Assembly: GCA_006176705.1 (NCBI GenBank) | Contig: QRFJ01004917.1 | Span: forward strand, 124,001 to 188,000 | Reading direction: 5' to 3' | DNA from: Cocos nucifera | Taxonomy: Eukaryota; Streptophyta; Magnoliopsida; Arecales; Arecaceae | DNA: 64,000 bases | Shown: piece by piece, positions 9,795-21,633 of the stretch | Layout: every line of letters begins with the position of its first letter | How positions within the stretch are numbered: the stretch's first letter is position 1 | Program-made: the position numbers and the translations under genes | Notes under the pieces: model-generated | What the model was told of the DNA's origin: nothing | The model's input: the letters and a program-made list of their open reading frames with translations, nothing else | The model's database searches: none

Positions 9795-11449
9795 ATGCAC
9801 GGTAGAAGATCACTTTTACCTGACCTAGTTAAACCAGATCCTGAAATTGAAAGACTAATTCATTTAAGACCAGATAATCAAATGGCTGAAAAATCGTGAA
9901 GAACCACCTAGGCAGATGAAGGAATACTTTATTCCTTCCACCTACAACCCATCGACTTGCATCCACATACCTGATATCCCTGCTAGCCACTATGAGATCA
10001 AGTCGACCACAATCCAGATGCTCCCATCTTTTTATGGGAATGCCAATGAAGACCCTTACAAACATCTGGATGAATTCTTAGAAATCTGCTCTACGGTAAA
10101 AATTCAGAATTTTTCTGATGATGCCCTTAGACTGACCTTGTTCCCTTTCTCATTAAAAGATAAAGCCAAGTACTGGCTTGGCACATTAGGAAGAACAATT
10201 CAAACATGGGCAGAGATGCAACATGAATTTCCTTAAGAAATTTTATCCCATAGGACGAACCAATACTATGAGGCGAGCCATCACAGGATTTGCTCAGCTT
10301 CCAGGGGAACAAATTCATGAATCATGGGAAAGACTTAAGGAACTTCTTAGAAAATGCCCACACCATGGTCTATCTAAGTGGCAAATTGTACAAGCTTTCT
10401 ATGAAGGTTTAGGAGATCAATATAAGCAGATGGTTGATGCATCCTGTGGAGGTGCATTCATGAGCAAAAGTGAGGATGAAGCTTATACCTTATTTGAAAC
10501 TTTAAGTGAAAACTCTATTAACCATGCTTCATTATCCTCTTATGAAAGATCAATTTCTCAACAAAAACGGGCAGGAATTTATGAGATCAAAACTCCAGAA
10601 CTTAATTCTAAGACAGACTTGAACATAATAGCACAAAAATTAGATAAAGTCGATCTTATTGCCCAGAAATTAGATCAATTCCTAAATCTAGGTCAACAAT
10701 CTCCTACACAATACACACCAGCTTCTAATTATCAGGAGATTTGCTCTATTTGTGCTAGTCCAACACATCATGTAAGCGAATGTCCCACGGCTGCACAATT
10801 ACCACCTCTTATCCAAGAACAAGTCCAAGCTGCTCAAGGTTACTCCAAACCACTTAATGACCCATATTCAAATTCATATAATCCTGGTTGGAGAAACCAT
10901 CCTAATTTCTCTTGGAAACCACAACAGACTCAGGCTCAGACTCAAATCCCACCAGTTCAAAATTATCAAAATAGGCCCCAGTACCAGAACTATGCCTATA
11001 ATAAGGGACAACCTAGTCAGTCTTCTCAACCAATGTATTATAATCAGCCCTCATACCCACCTCCTCATCAACAGACCAATCTAGCCGATGATAAATTCAA
11101 TCAACTTCAACAATTAATTCTAAGCCAACAACAATCAATTGCCAGGCTAGAAGCTCAAATAGGACAATTAGCTGAGTCTAGCATGAGGAGAGAACCAGGT
11201 CAATTACCAAGCCAACCAATTGCAAATCCTAAAAATAATCCATCCAATGTCTATCAACCACCTGGATTTACTCATCCATCTAACATTCCACCTAAGAACC
11301 CCCAATTAGAAAATGCCAAAGCAATATCTGAACTTAGAAGTGGTAGGATTCTTAAGGACCCATATCAAGACCAGGTGATAGAGGCCAATACTGATGTTAG
11401 CCAAGATGAGAAATTTGAAGAAGAGGATAATCATATAGAAGAACCTTGA
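9795..11449 (+). pseudogene. Athila gag, frameshifted
   Basis: The start at 9795 gives MHGRRSLLPDLVKPDPEIER. The frame is lost near 9890-9899, continues from about 9900 to 10236 (PSFYGNANEDPYKHLDEFLE, LKDKAKYWLGTLG), then shifts at an extra C (10231-10232) into a 400-residue open stretch to 11449. That stretch holds LPGEQIHESWERLKELLRKC and a Cys-His knuckle CSICASPTHHVSEC (CX2CX4HX4C) near 10743-10784, followed by a Gln/Pro/Asn-rich tail. The product would be the capsid-nucleocapsid protein that packages element RNA in the cytoplasm. Both frame breaks are consistent with one-base insertions. Confidence 0.88.
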
Positions 11450-12121
11450 GCTTAAGACTGGTACTGACACTGATAAGATGGATAAAGAAAAGAAGAGAAC
11501 AGATGAATTAGCTGAGACATATAAACCCAAAGCCCCGTTCCCTTCGGCCTTAGAAGCAGGCTCTTCTCGCAAAAAGCAAGAAACACGCAACAAGGAGCTA
11601 ATGGAACTATTTAAACAAGTTCATATTAATTTACCCCTCCTCGATGCAATTCAGCATGTTCCCAGCCTATGCTAAATTTCTTAAAGAACTCTGTACCCAA
11701 AAGCGTGAGCCACGAACCACCAAAAGAGTTATGCTATCCGAGGATGTAAGTGCGGTCCTGTTAAATCCAATACCTCAAAAGATGAAAGATCCTGGTGCAC
11801 CCTTAATTTCATGTGTTATTGGAGGTATAACCTTTGAACCGAGCATTACTAGACTTAGGAGCTAGTGTAAACCTCCTTCCAACCTCGGTTTATGAAAAAT
11901 TTGGGATTGGAGAATTAAAACCCACATCAGTCATTTTGCAATTAGCTGATAGATCTATAAAAACACCGTGGGTTTAATTGAGGATGTTCTAGTTAGAGTA
12001 GATAAATGTTATTTTCCTGTAGACTTTCTCATACTTGACATGGAACCATCCCAAGAGCTGAACCAAAATCCCATAATTTTAGGACGTCCATTCTTAGCAA
12101 CTGCCAATGCCAATATCAACT
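11450..12121 (+). pseudogene. Athila protease region, frameshifted
   Basis: Pieces in three frames give YAKFLKELCTQKRE, PLISCVIGGITFE, then the aspartic protease motif DLGASVNLLP (11852-11881) and NPIILGRPFLATANA. An extra C at 11839-11840 separates the first part from the active-site frame, a base is lost near 11968 and an extra T at 12121-12122 leads into the RT frame. The family enzyme cleaves the Gag-Pol polyprotein. The active-site Asp is present, but the reading frame is broken. Confidence 0.82.
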
Positions 12122-13243
12122 TGTAAAATGGGAGCTATGGATATTTCTTTTGGGAATCAAAAAGTAAGAATTAATATTTTTAATACCCCAAAGTACACCC
12201 AAGAGGAGGAAGACTGCTTTGTAATCAATCAGATAGATGAAATAGTTGAATCTAATTCCTCCTTAGATTTACTACAAGATGATGAACCCACTGAAGAAAC
12301 TCAAACCCAGGAAGTAAATACCCTGCTTAATTCACCTCAACCATCACATTCATTACCTTGGTCAGTGAAAGTTGAGCCCTTACCTGAGCGAAAAATTGAA
12401 CCACTACGTCCTTCAATTCAGGCCCCACCACAACTTGAACTAAAACCTTTACCTGAATCACTTAAGTATGTATTTTTAGGATCAAAGAAAACCCTACCAG
12501 TAATAATTGCTTCCAACTTAACTACTGAACAGGAAAACCAATTGGTAAATATTCTAAAAACATATAAAGAGGCCATAGGGTGGACCGTTGCCGATTTAAA
12601 AGGAATTAGTCCGTCAATATGCATGCACCATATTTATACAGAAGATAATGCCAAACCAACTCGAGAGATGCAAAGAAGGCTTAACCCTAACATGCAAGAA
12701 GTAGTCAAGAAAGAGGTAATTAAATGGTTAGATGCTGGAATTATTTATCCTATCTCTGACAGCCACTGGGTGAGTCCTACACAAGTTGTTCCAAAAAAAT
12801 CTGGACTTACGGTTGTCCGCACTGAACATGGAAACTTAGTACCAACACGACTTTCCACTGGGTGGCGTGTCTGCATAGATTATAGAAAACTCAATACAAC
12901 CACCCGAAAAGATCACTTTCCCTTACCCTTTATCGATCAAATCCTAGAAAGACTAGCAGGCCAACAATACTTTTGCTTTTTAGATGGATACTCGGGATAC
13001 AATCAGGTAGCAATCTACCCAGGAGATCAAGAAAAGACCACCTTTACATGTCCTTATGGAACCTTTGCTTTCCGTAGAATGCCATTCGGATTATGTAATG
13101 CACCTGCAACTTTTCAACGGTGCATGATGTCAATATTTTCAGACATGATAGGAGATTTCTTAGAAATATTCATGGATGACTTTTCAGTCTTTGGAGAATC
13201 TTTTGAGAGTTGTCTCAACAATTTGAAGAAAATATTAAAATGA
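12107..13243 (+). pseudogene. Athila reverse transcriptase, longest open part
   Basis: This 378-residue stretch begins inside the protease-RT linker. It contains GIIYPISDSHWVSPTQVVPK, GWRVCIDYRKLN, YFCFLDGYSGYNQVAI, FRRMPFGLCNAPATFQRCM and FMDDFSVFG, so the catalytic Asp pair is kept. It ends at a TGA in KKILK-stop-CIEANL, where Trp is expected (TGG to TGA). The enzyme copies element RNA into DNA in the particle. The ATG at 12107 is an accident of the upstream frameshift and not a real start. Confidence 0.92.
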
Positions 13244-13970
13244 TGTATTGAGGCTAATCTAGTGTTAAGCTGGGAAAAGAGCCACTTCATGGTTCAAGAA
13301 AGGGATCGTTTTAGGACATATAGTATCTAAGAAAGGGATTGAGGTAGATAAAGCTAAAGTTGAACTAATTTCTAAACTTCCTCCTCCCACTTCTGTCAAA
13401 CAAATTCGATCTTTTCTTGGTCATGTAGGATTCTATCGTCGCTTCATCAAAGAGTTCTCTAAAATTTCTCGTCCTTTGTGTAATCTGCTTGCTAAGGATG
13501 TTTCTTTTAACTTTGATGAAAATTATCTTAAAGCTTATGAAATCTTAAAAGAAGCTGTGACCAAAGCTCCAATCATACAACCTCCTAATTGGTCACTACC
13601 TTTTGAAATTATGTGCGATGCCTCAGATTTTGCCATAGGAGCTGTCCTAGGCCAAAGGGTAAACAAATGTCCTGTAGTGATCTATTATGCTAGTAGAACT
13701 CTGAATGAAGCACAAATGAATTATACCACCACTGAAAAAGAGTTGCTAGCCATTGTGTTTGCCCTAGAAAAGTTTAGATCATATCTTATTAGGATCAAAA
13801 ATCATAATTTACTCGGATCATTCAGCCTTGAGATACCTGCTCTCAAAGAAAGATGCTAAACCATGATTAATTAGATGGATTTTACTGTTACAAGAATTTG
13901 ACATTGAAATTCGAGATAAGAAGGGATCTAAAAATGTTGTAGCAGACCATCTGTCTAGGATCCTAGTGAA
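13244..13970 (+). pseudogene. Athila RT thumb and RNase H
   Basis: After the stop the thumb continues (EANLVLSWEKSHFMV), shifts at an extra A (about 13297-13303), then reads VKQIRSFLGHVGFYRRFIKE. RNase H follows: FEIMCDASDFAIGAVLGQ, IYYASRTLNEAQMNYTTTEK, ELLAIVFALEKFRSYLI, and ends with NVVADHLSRI near 13965. Another frame change at about 13796-13850 breaks the domain. RNase H removes the RNA strand of the hybrid during reverse transcription. Confidence 0.85.
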
Positions 13971-14084
13971 AGATAATGAACCTGTATCAATCAGAGAATC
14001 TTTTCCAGATGAACAATTGTTAACAGTTTCACATACAAAGACTCCTTGGTTTGCAAATATTGTCAATTACTTAGTCATAGGATA

Positions 14085-15333
14085 AATTCCTGATGGCTGG
14101 TCTAAGAATGAAAAGGATCGATTCTTTGCTCAAATCAAATATTATTTTTGGGAAGATCCTGAGCTTTTTAGAATTTGTGCTGATCAAATCATTCGTAGAT
14201 GTGTTCCTGAATCTGAACAATGGAGTATCTTACAATTTTGTCATACTCTTGCTTGTGGAGGACACTTTTCTGGACGAAAAACTATGGCCAAAGTATTACA
14301 GAAGTGGTTTTTATTGGCCAACATTATTTAAGGATGCCCATACTTTTAGTCAGGAGTGTTTTAAGTGTCAAGCCTTAGGGAATATTTCAAAGAAAGACAT
14401 GATGCCTTTGAACCCCATTTTAGTGGTTGAAATTTTTGATGTATGGGAAATTGATTTTATGGGACCTTTTCCACCTTCCAATGGATTTGAATACATTTTG
14501 GTAGCTGTCGATTATGTTTCTAAATGGATTGAAGCAATAGCAACTCGAACCAATGATCATAAAGTAGTCCTAAAATTTATTCAGAAGAATATCTTTTCCA
14601 GGTTCGGATTTCCACGTGCTATCATTAGTGACGGGGGTACCCATTTTACAAATCATCAATTTCGAACTTTATTACGAAAATATGGGGTGACACATAAGAT
14701 AGCTACACCATACCATCCGCAAACAAGTGGTCAGGTAGAAGTCTCTAATAGGGAAATCAAGAATATCTTACAAAAGACTATTAGGCCTGATCGAAAAGAT
14801 TGGTCAGATCGATTGGATGATGCATTATGGGCCTATAGGACAGCTTATAAAACCCCTATTGGAATGTCTCCCTATAGATTAATCTATGGAAAAAGCATGT
14901 CACCTTCCGGTAGAACTTGAACATAAAGCATATTGGGCAATAAAATAATTAAATTTTAATTTAAACAAAGCTGGTTCCAATCGGATGTTACAATTAAGTG
15001 AATTAGAAGAATTAAGGCAAGAAGCTTATGAAAATTCAAAAATTTATAAGGAAAAATGAAAGCCTTCCATGATAAACATATTTCAAGGAAAAACCTTTGA
15101 GCCAAATCAACAAGTCTGGTTATTTAACTCAAGGCTTCGATTATTCCTGGAAAACTAAAATCCAGATGGGATGGACCTTATATAGTTAATCATGTATTCC
15201 CACATGGTGCAATTAAACTCTATGATCCCAGGACTAAAAATTTTTTTAAGGTAAATGGCCAAAGGCTTAAACCATATATCGAAGGGATATCATTAAATCG
15301 AAATATTGATCAAGTACAATTAATAGAACCATA
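14085..15333 (+). pseudogene. Athila integrase and C-terminal tail
   Basis: The zinc-binding part is split over two frames around 14240-14330 (CHTLACGGHFSG and ECFKCQALGN). The catalytic core is open to 14920: IDFMGPFPPSNGF (first Asp), IISDGGTHFTNHQF (second Asp) and GQVEVSNREIKN (Glu), then WAYRTAYKTPIGMSPYRLIYG. The tail beyond 14920 is in several frames (ELEELRQEAYENSKIY, then KVNGQRLKPY near 15270) with no chromodomain, as expected for Athila. The enzyme inserts element cDNA into chromosomes. The DDE residues remain but the protein is not continuous. Confidence 0.88.
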
Positions 15334-16562
15334 ATGAATTAAACTATATTTTGTCTGACTGAAGATAATAAACTTAGCGCTTATTGGGAGGCAACCCAAT
15401 ACTTCTTGAATTTAATTTGTTCTTTTTAGTCTCCTTTTAGGCTAAGTTGGAGAAGGACCATAAAAGGCTGGAGAAGGATCATAAGCTTCAAAACCCATCT
15501 AAATAAACAAACATAATTTTCACCCTTTTAGTTGTCTTCCCTCTCCATTGAGGACAATGTCAATTCAGTTGGAGGGTAAAATTCAAAAAAAAAAAAATTC
15601 TAAAAATATATATATATAATAAAAAAATGATTAAAAAAATAATAAAAAAATATAATTAAAAAATATATATATAATAAAAAATAAAAAAAATAAAAAAAAT
15701 AAATAATAAATAAATAAATAAATATATATATAATAATAATCAAATTTTGGATGAACCATATTTCAAGAAAGAGAATCTTAAGCAAAATAAATTAGGAAAA
15801 GTAATAAAGTTAGAAAGTATTAACTAATAATGGTAGCGAATTAAGAAGTAGATTACTTGGTCAGATCATTAGCCACCTACTTAAGTCATTTAAAGGCTAA
15901 CAGCACTTCTAATTGCACATGAACACTAATGAAGCACAGCAGGTGTTGATTATAAGGCTAAATTGAGGATTCAATTATCACTAAAAATTGATGGTTTATA
16001 TATACTTCAATTAAAAAAACTTAAATTTAAGGAAAAAGCTACCTGCTTAAATTAAATTAAAAAAAAAAGTATAAAACACAAAGTATATGTGGATTGCCCT
16101 AAGCTAGAACTCTGCACCTTAAGTCAAGTGTAGAAGTTCACATCAATCGATGAAGGAAAGGCTAGGATGCTCAGCATAATTTTAAAAAAAAAAGAAAGAA
16201 AAAAAAGAGCAGTGTGAAAGCTACCTTAATTCATGCATTTAACTTGGAAGTATATAGAAAACTAACCAAAATAAGTGATAAAAGAAGATTCATTTGTCCT
16301 TTGAATCAACACCCAAATGCTAAGTTAGTATTCACAAAACCAGTGCTGAAAATCTTTAGATGAACTCTAAGAAAGTTTTTGATTAATCTGCCATAAAATT
16401 TACTTCTGAAACTCAATACTTAGTTAGTGATACTGTCTAAACTTTTGATCTTAAACCCTAGATTTATTCTTGTGAAGGAAGATCTCAATGAAATATGGTA
16501 CTTGATCTAAAATTAAAATTCTTTCTTTACTCGAGGACGAGCAAAGCTTAAGTTAGGGGGTG
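15334..16562 (+). other. Athila 3' untranslated region and purine tract
   Basis: No coding frame or env-like gene is visible. Bases 15586-15740 are almost pure A/T. Just before the 3' LTR are CTCGAGGACGAGCAAAGC (about 16531) and AGTTAGGGGG (16551-16560), the polypurine tract that primes plus-strand synthesis in this lineage. Confidence 0.75.
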
Positions 16563-18265
16563 TGATAAGCATCATAAATTCATCAATAAAAGTATTAATT
16601 TATTAATTAATTGATATTATTTTTTAAGAATTAATAATCAATTTATATATAATTTTTAAGAAATTCATATTTTTATTAATTAAAAAATTAATTAAAAAAT
16701 AATAAAAATTAGAAAATAAAATTTTATAATCAATGAAAAGAGATCATTTTTTTTATCGTAATGAAATAAGTTTGGAGGAAAACGAAGCTAAAACGAAAAA
16801 GATATGAATTTCTAAAGAAATAAAATAAAATAAAAATTAATATGAAAAAAAAATATACGGCTCAAATGGCTGAAGCCACCACACCGCAGCAGCCGGCGCG
16901 TCCAGATGCACCGAGCGAAGCTGACCAAGCCGATGCGCCAAGCCATCCACGCCAACCGACTAAAGCTCAGAAGCCATCAGCCGATCTACAGCATAGTGTA
17001 GACCGCCAGCTCAGCAGACACCAGCGAATCAGAGCCTACCACATGGTAGACCTAGACCCCTAAAGGGTTTACAGGAAATTAATCATGGCTCATAGGGCAT
17101 TTTGGTCTTTTTATCTATCAATAAAAGGAGCTGATTGATTGCGGTGCACGATATGGCCGATCCACGTGGTCCATGGGAATAGTAAAAGCGCGATCATGCG
17201 GTGGTGGTTGTTTGCAGTCAAGATCGGACGGTCAGCATTTTTTTCGATTATCGATTTCACTCGGATCGCCATCGAATGGAAGCGCTTGATTCCAGCCTCG
17301 ATCCGATAGTCCAGAAGGCTCCCAACGGTGATCAAACTCTCAAGCGCATGATCAATGGCGTAAATTCCTCCATCAAGCGTGATCCAATGGTCAGAAATTG
17401 ATCCAACCTGATCTAGGCTGATACGCATTCGATTTTAATAATTTTTGGATCATTGGATTTCTATTGAATGGCCAGATTTCACCAGACTTACCAGAGTCAT
17501 ATCAAAGTTATTTTTATTCAAATTTTATTCAGATTTTGATAATTACAAAGGCAATTAGTCCCACATTGCCTTTAGAAATAAATATCCAACCCTCCTAGCT
17601 CTATAAAAAGGATCCTAAGCCTCTAAGAAAGGGGAGATCCGATGGAAGAAAAGCTAAGGTATAGGGTGGAAGCCAAGCTCTGGGTTAAAGGTTGCTTCAA
17701 AGCTGCAATGCTGAGAAGAAGAGCCGGTCTTCTATGCCATCTCCATGCCTATGCTGATCTGTGATCTCCATCTAGTTTTCTCTTTCTTTTTTTCTTTAAT
17801 TTTTTATATTAAAATTCTAAATTTTTTTTAATTTCTTGTATTTAAATTCTGCATCTAAGTTTTAAATTTAATAAAGAAAGTTTCATTGTTCTTTTCAATT
17901 CTAGCTCTTTAAATTAATTATTCTTTATTACTTTTTTTTTAATTTTATTGCAAGTAGTTGCTAAGATCTAAATAGTAGATCTTAGTACCAAATTTATTTT
18001 TGCATAATTTAAATTCTACTTTTATTTATAAATCTATTTTTTGACTTTAATTTTTAAAAAAACTCTTCTTTTCTTTTCTTTAAAAAAAATAATAATAATA
18101 AAAAAATAATAAAAGAATCAAAGATTTTAGAAATAAATCATTGCCTCTCTATGGATTCGACCCGGCTCACCACTCTCTTCATAATTTTTAATTAATTTAA
18201 AAAGTAAAGAGTCGGATTTAAACTGATAAACATGGTGTCTTAATGACAGTATCACATTCCTATCA
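16563..18265 (+). repeat. 3' LTR of the Athila element
   Basis: Same ends as the 5' LTR (TGATAAGC... CCTATCA), 1,703 bp, with scattered transitions and small indels relative to it. Open frames 16842-17063, 17111-17428 and 17201-17401 fall in the GC-richer part and are chance. Confidence 0.93.
17602..17609 (+). promoter_or_regulatory. TATA box of the Athila 3' LTR
   Basis: CTCTATAAAAAGG is intact here, while the 5' LTR has CTCTTTAAAAAGG. The site is followed by GATCCTAAGCC, shared by both LTRs. Confidence 0.5.
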
Positions 18266-18270
18266 CTTAA
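18266..18270. repeat. Right target-site duplication CTTAA of the Athila element
   Basis: Second copy of the pentamer found at 7029-7033. Confidence 0.9.
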
Positions 18271-18933
18271 CAAATTTGAACAAAGCCTATCCAAAGGACA
18301 GCTACCCCCAGTCATGAATTGATCAACTAAAAGATGCAACCTTGGGCCATGAACTCCTCACTTTTATGGATACCTTGTTTAGCTATAATCAAATTCGAAT
18401 GGCATCAGAGAATGAAAAGAAAACTATTTTTATTACTGACCGTGGTCTTTATTATTATAGGATTATGCTCTTTAGACTAAAAGATGTAGGTGCGACCTAC
18501 CAATTTTTGATGAATAGAATCTTCAAAGAGCATATCAACTGCAATATGGAGGTTTACATGAAAGACATGCTTGTCAAGAGCTGATCTTCGACAAATCACA
18601 TTATCGACCTTGAGGAGATATTCAACACACTCTAAAAGTACAAAATGAAGCTGAATCCAACCAAATATGCTTTTGGAGTGACTTTAAAAAATTCTTGGTA
18701 TTTATGTTGTCAAGGCACGTAATCAAAGTAAATCCAGAAAAGATCCAAACCATCCAGAAGATGACCATCCCAAAGATAATAAAAGAGGTTCAATGATTGA
18801 TGGGACAGATTGCAACTCTGAATCACTTCATTTCAAGGTCGGCGAAACATTGCATGCTCTTCTTTCAAGAACTAAAATAGCCAAAGAACTTTTGCTGGAC
18901 TCTTGAAAGTAGGCATTTGAGGAATTGAAGAAC
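18266..18933 (+). pseudogene. Tat-type pol relic, RT palm and thumb (right piece)
   Basis: It continues the frame broken at 7033: TNLNKAYPKDSYP, then TFMDTLFSYNQIRMA, ITDRGLYYYRIMLF, GATYQFLMNRIF and VYMKDMLVKS. The last motif is the YVDD catalytic box with the first Asp replaced by Lys, so the RT is dead. After a stop at 18581-18583 come DLEEIFNTL, KYKMKLNPTKYAFGV and, frameshifted, NPEKIQTIQKM and a tail near 18930. The relic is cut at 18933 by a copia LTR. Confidence 0.8.
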
Positions 18934-21633
18934 TATTAGAAAATATATCTTAAAGCCAATCATCTAAGTTGTCAATGATTGAAATTTACATGTGAATTAT
19001 CAAATAATAATAGTTCTCTGGCTTATTCATCATAAAAGGTCTATCTTCTTTAAATGAACTCCTATATTATGGTGAAATTCTTAGACCCATAATTAATTGA
19101 TAAAGAAGGATTTATCAGATGGTTCTTAAATTATTCATGATCAAATGATAAGTTATCAACTAGAACAATAACTTATCGAGTATAAATCGCTGTATGTCAT
19201 ATGCATTGGTTGTCCTCATAATCAAATGGTATGGAGACACTGATATGGCATGCAGGTAGGATATAGAAGTACATCTACACTGAATGTGACTAATGTAGCA
19301 CTCTACTATCAAGAGTAGCTAGCTAAGACCAATGTGTATGAGTATCCCTTCGACCTGAGATCACCACTGTGACTTGCAAGCAACTCACTATATTTTAGTG
19401 CCAAACTACTTATATTTCTAACATAAGATTAGAAGATTTTGGGGTATAGTCAAATACTTATAGAGTTGTTGTGTGAGTCAAGATGGGATTGACCACTTCT
19501 GATTAACTTCAGAAGTGAATGTCTCACTGTGTTTCAATTTAACAAACCTAGGCCTGAATAATCCTCGTGAGGAGTCACAGGATTTGCAAAATTTTGTGAC
19601 CTAATATGTATGACTTGTATGAGTGTTGATAGCTAACTCAAACTAATCTTGAGCATTATTGGTCAAAAAGATGAATTATATGATAATCATAGGCCAGGGT
19701 TCTAAGAATGTTGCTTTGCATACATTCAACCAATCCGAACATCGGGTACCATTACTAGATGATAATTTTGATTGATATAGAAATTGATTTCTATGCTACT
19801 CACTTAGATTTAAACCTATGGGATCATACATATTAGAGACTATTACTTGATTGGATGGTTGATCGATGATTGAGAATCGTTTAGTGATCAAATCATCAAT
19901 GCGATTGATGATCGATCAAGTGTAAGTGTTGCAGGAGGATCGATTAGCAATTGGATTGCTAATTAGCTCAATCTGATTGAACATCAGACTGAGATCAAGT
20001 CTAATTGAATTAGATTTAATTAGAATTAGTTTGAATTTAATTGGATTAAGTTCAATTGATTTATTGGATAAGCCAATTCTAAGAAAAAAATAATTTCTTA
20101 TTAGACTAGGACTTGAGTGCACCTAATTTCTAATTGATTTAGGATTTAAATCAGATTTAAATTTTAATTTAATCTAATTTAATTGGGTTTCTTATTGGAT
20201 TAGGATCATCCTAAATTGGATTACATTTATTCTAATTTAAATAGGATTTAAATCATATTTGACCTAGTATAAATAAGAGAGTCCTAGTTGGATAAAGACT
20301 CCTCCTAGCCCCATGCGCCAAGGAAGAAAAATCACCATGCCATTTTTTTTGATTATTGGCATGAGATTTCTCCTGCCAATATGGGATTCCATGCCCCACA
20401 TCCTGGTGGTTTTGGAATTGATTTTTAATTGGTCAAAATAGGTAATTAGTTATGCCTAAGGTTCTTTTTGAAAGAGTCTTTCAACTCCAAAAATTCTCCT
20501 CTATCCTTTTAGAATTTTTTTATCTCACTCCCCACATTTTATTGTCACCTATTTTTCCTTATTTTTTGGCATTCTTTTCTGATTCCCCATGCACAAGAAA
20601 AGATGGGTGGCATCCAAGAGTTGGATACCCCCAAGTTCCCTTGTTTGACTTTTTCCTTCCTAAGCTTTTAACCTAAGGAAGGACTCTTTTGTGGGTGCCA
20701 CTTTTTAATTGTGATTGGCATGAAAAACCCTATGTATTCCATGCAAGATAGAGAGAGAAAAGAGGAGAGGGTGGGAGGGTTTGTGCGCCATCTTTCTTAG
20801 AGGAGAGGCCTTCTTTTGGACATCAATTATTGGTGTCCTGTTAAGACAAGGAGAAGAGAAGAAGGTCTTCTCTTAGATTCTCCTTAAGAGCTTTTCTTTG
20901 TCTATTTTTGTAAGATTTTTCTATGAGAAAAATCAAAGAGAGAGAGAGAAAGGGTGTGACAAAATTCTAGAGGAGAAGGTCTCCTCTTGTCTAGGCTTCG
21001 AGATCTGTTTAAGGTATCAACGGTTGATGTCCTAGAAGAGAAGATGGATCTTCTCTTATAGTTTTTCTTAAGCTTTTTATTTTTCTTCTTTTAGGAAGAT
21101 CCAAGAATTGGACTTCTTCCTTAATCCTCCTTCAGATATTCATCTCTTGGGATGTCCAAGAGATCTGAAGAAATTTTTATAGATCGACCATCAAGAGAGA
21201 TCCTTGAGAAGCTAGCACTTCGAGCGAATCTTCGTTCGATCAACCTCCGATCTGCATAGCAATCTCGTGTGGACTATCTATAGAGGCTAGACATATTGTG
21301 CAACTTCAAGTAATAAAGACAATAATGGACATTAGTTGTGGTGTTCTCGACCCACATAAAAGGTAAGAGATTAGATCTCTTTTCTGACCTAGATGAGATC
21401 TAAGTTTTCTAGAAGAATTCTAGATCTAGGATATTAATACAATCAATACCAAGTACTAATTATTTTTTTATATTTATTCGTGCATCATGATGTATTATAG
21501 ATTCTAGATGTAGGTTTTAGTGATTAGATCACATGTATAAATAGGTTAAATAGTTTAACATATATCTTTTGCTGCATCTAGTTTCAAAAAAGTTTCGAAA
21601 TATATGCATGAAATCCTGCATGATTTTCCAACA
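18934..21633 (+). repeat. Copia LTR (first copy of the plus-strand family)
   Basis: It starts TATTAGAAAATATATC, a decayed TGTTGAAAATTATATC start, and ends TTTTCCAACA directly before a primer site, 2,700 bp. It is colinear but diverged from the LTRs at 22771 and 51296 (shared blocks include GACTTGCAAGCAACTCACT and GATTGACCACT). Its 3' partner is outside the window. It contains GA-rich runs near 20931-20951. No gene is seen in it; the open frame 20452-20676 has no similarity. Confidence 0.85.
20268..20275 (+). promoter_or_regulatory. TATA box of the first copia LTR
   Basis: GACCTAGTATAAATAAGAG carries TATAAATA. The aligned place in the other two LTRs reads GGTCAAAACAGGAG (about 24086) and AGTCAAAATAGGAG (about 52623), without a TATA box. 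Confidence 0.45.

Larger units (their letters stand above)
7034..18265 (+). mobile_element. Full-length Athila-type Ty3/gypsy retrotransposon, degenerate
   Basis: The 11,232-bp element has two long LTRs (7034-8714 and 16563-18265) starting TGATAAGCATC and ending CCTATCA, a tRNA-Asp-type primer site, gag, protease, RT, RNase H, integrase and a purine tract. It is flanked by CTTAA. Long LTRs, the primer type, RT with FMDDFSVFG and the CTCGAGGACGAGCAAAGC motif before the purine tract all point to Athila. A by-eye comparison of about 370 aligned LTR bases (from about 7870 against 17410) gave roughly 28 differences, mostly transitions, so the insertion is old. No env-like ORF is seen. Confidence 0.92.

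Noticed and set aside
9829..10065. Minus-strand frame opposite Athila gag (also 10127-10318, 11306-11593, 13818-14066)
   Set aside because: The gag, protease and RNase H reading on the plus strand explains these bases.
15334..16562. Env-like gene between Athila integrase and 3' LTR
   Set aside because: Some Athila elements have one there, but all frames here are short and AT-rich.
17111..17428. Overlapping frames in the GC-richer part of the Athila LTR (also 7628-7855, 16842-17063)
   Set aside because: No similarity, and the frames are not kept between the two LTRs.
20452..20676. Frame in the first copia LTR (also 23469-23681)
   Set aside because: Not conserved in the paired LTRs; AT-rich chance frames.
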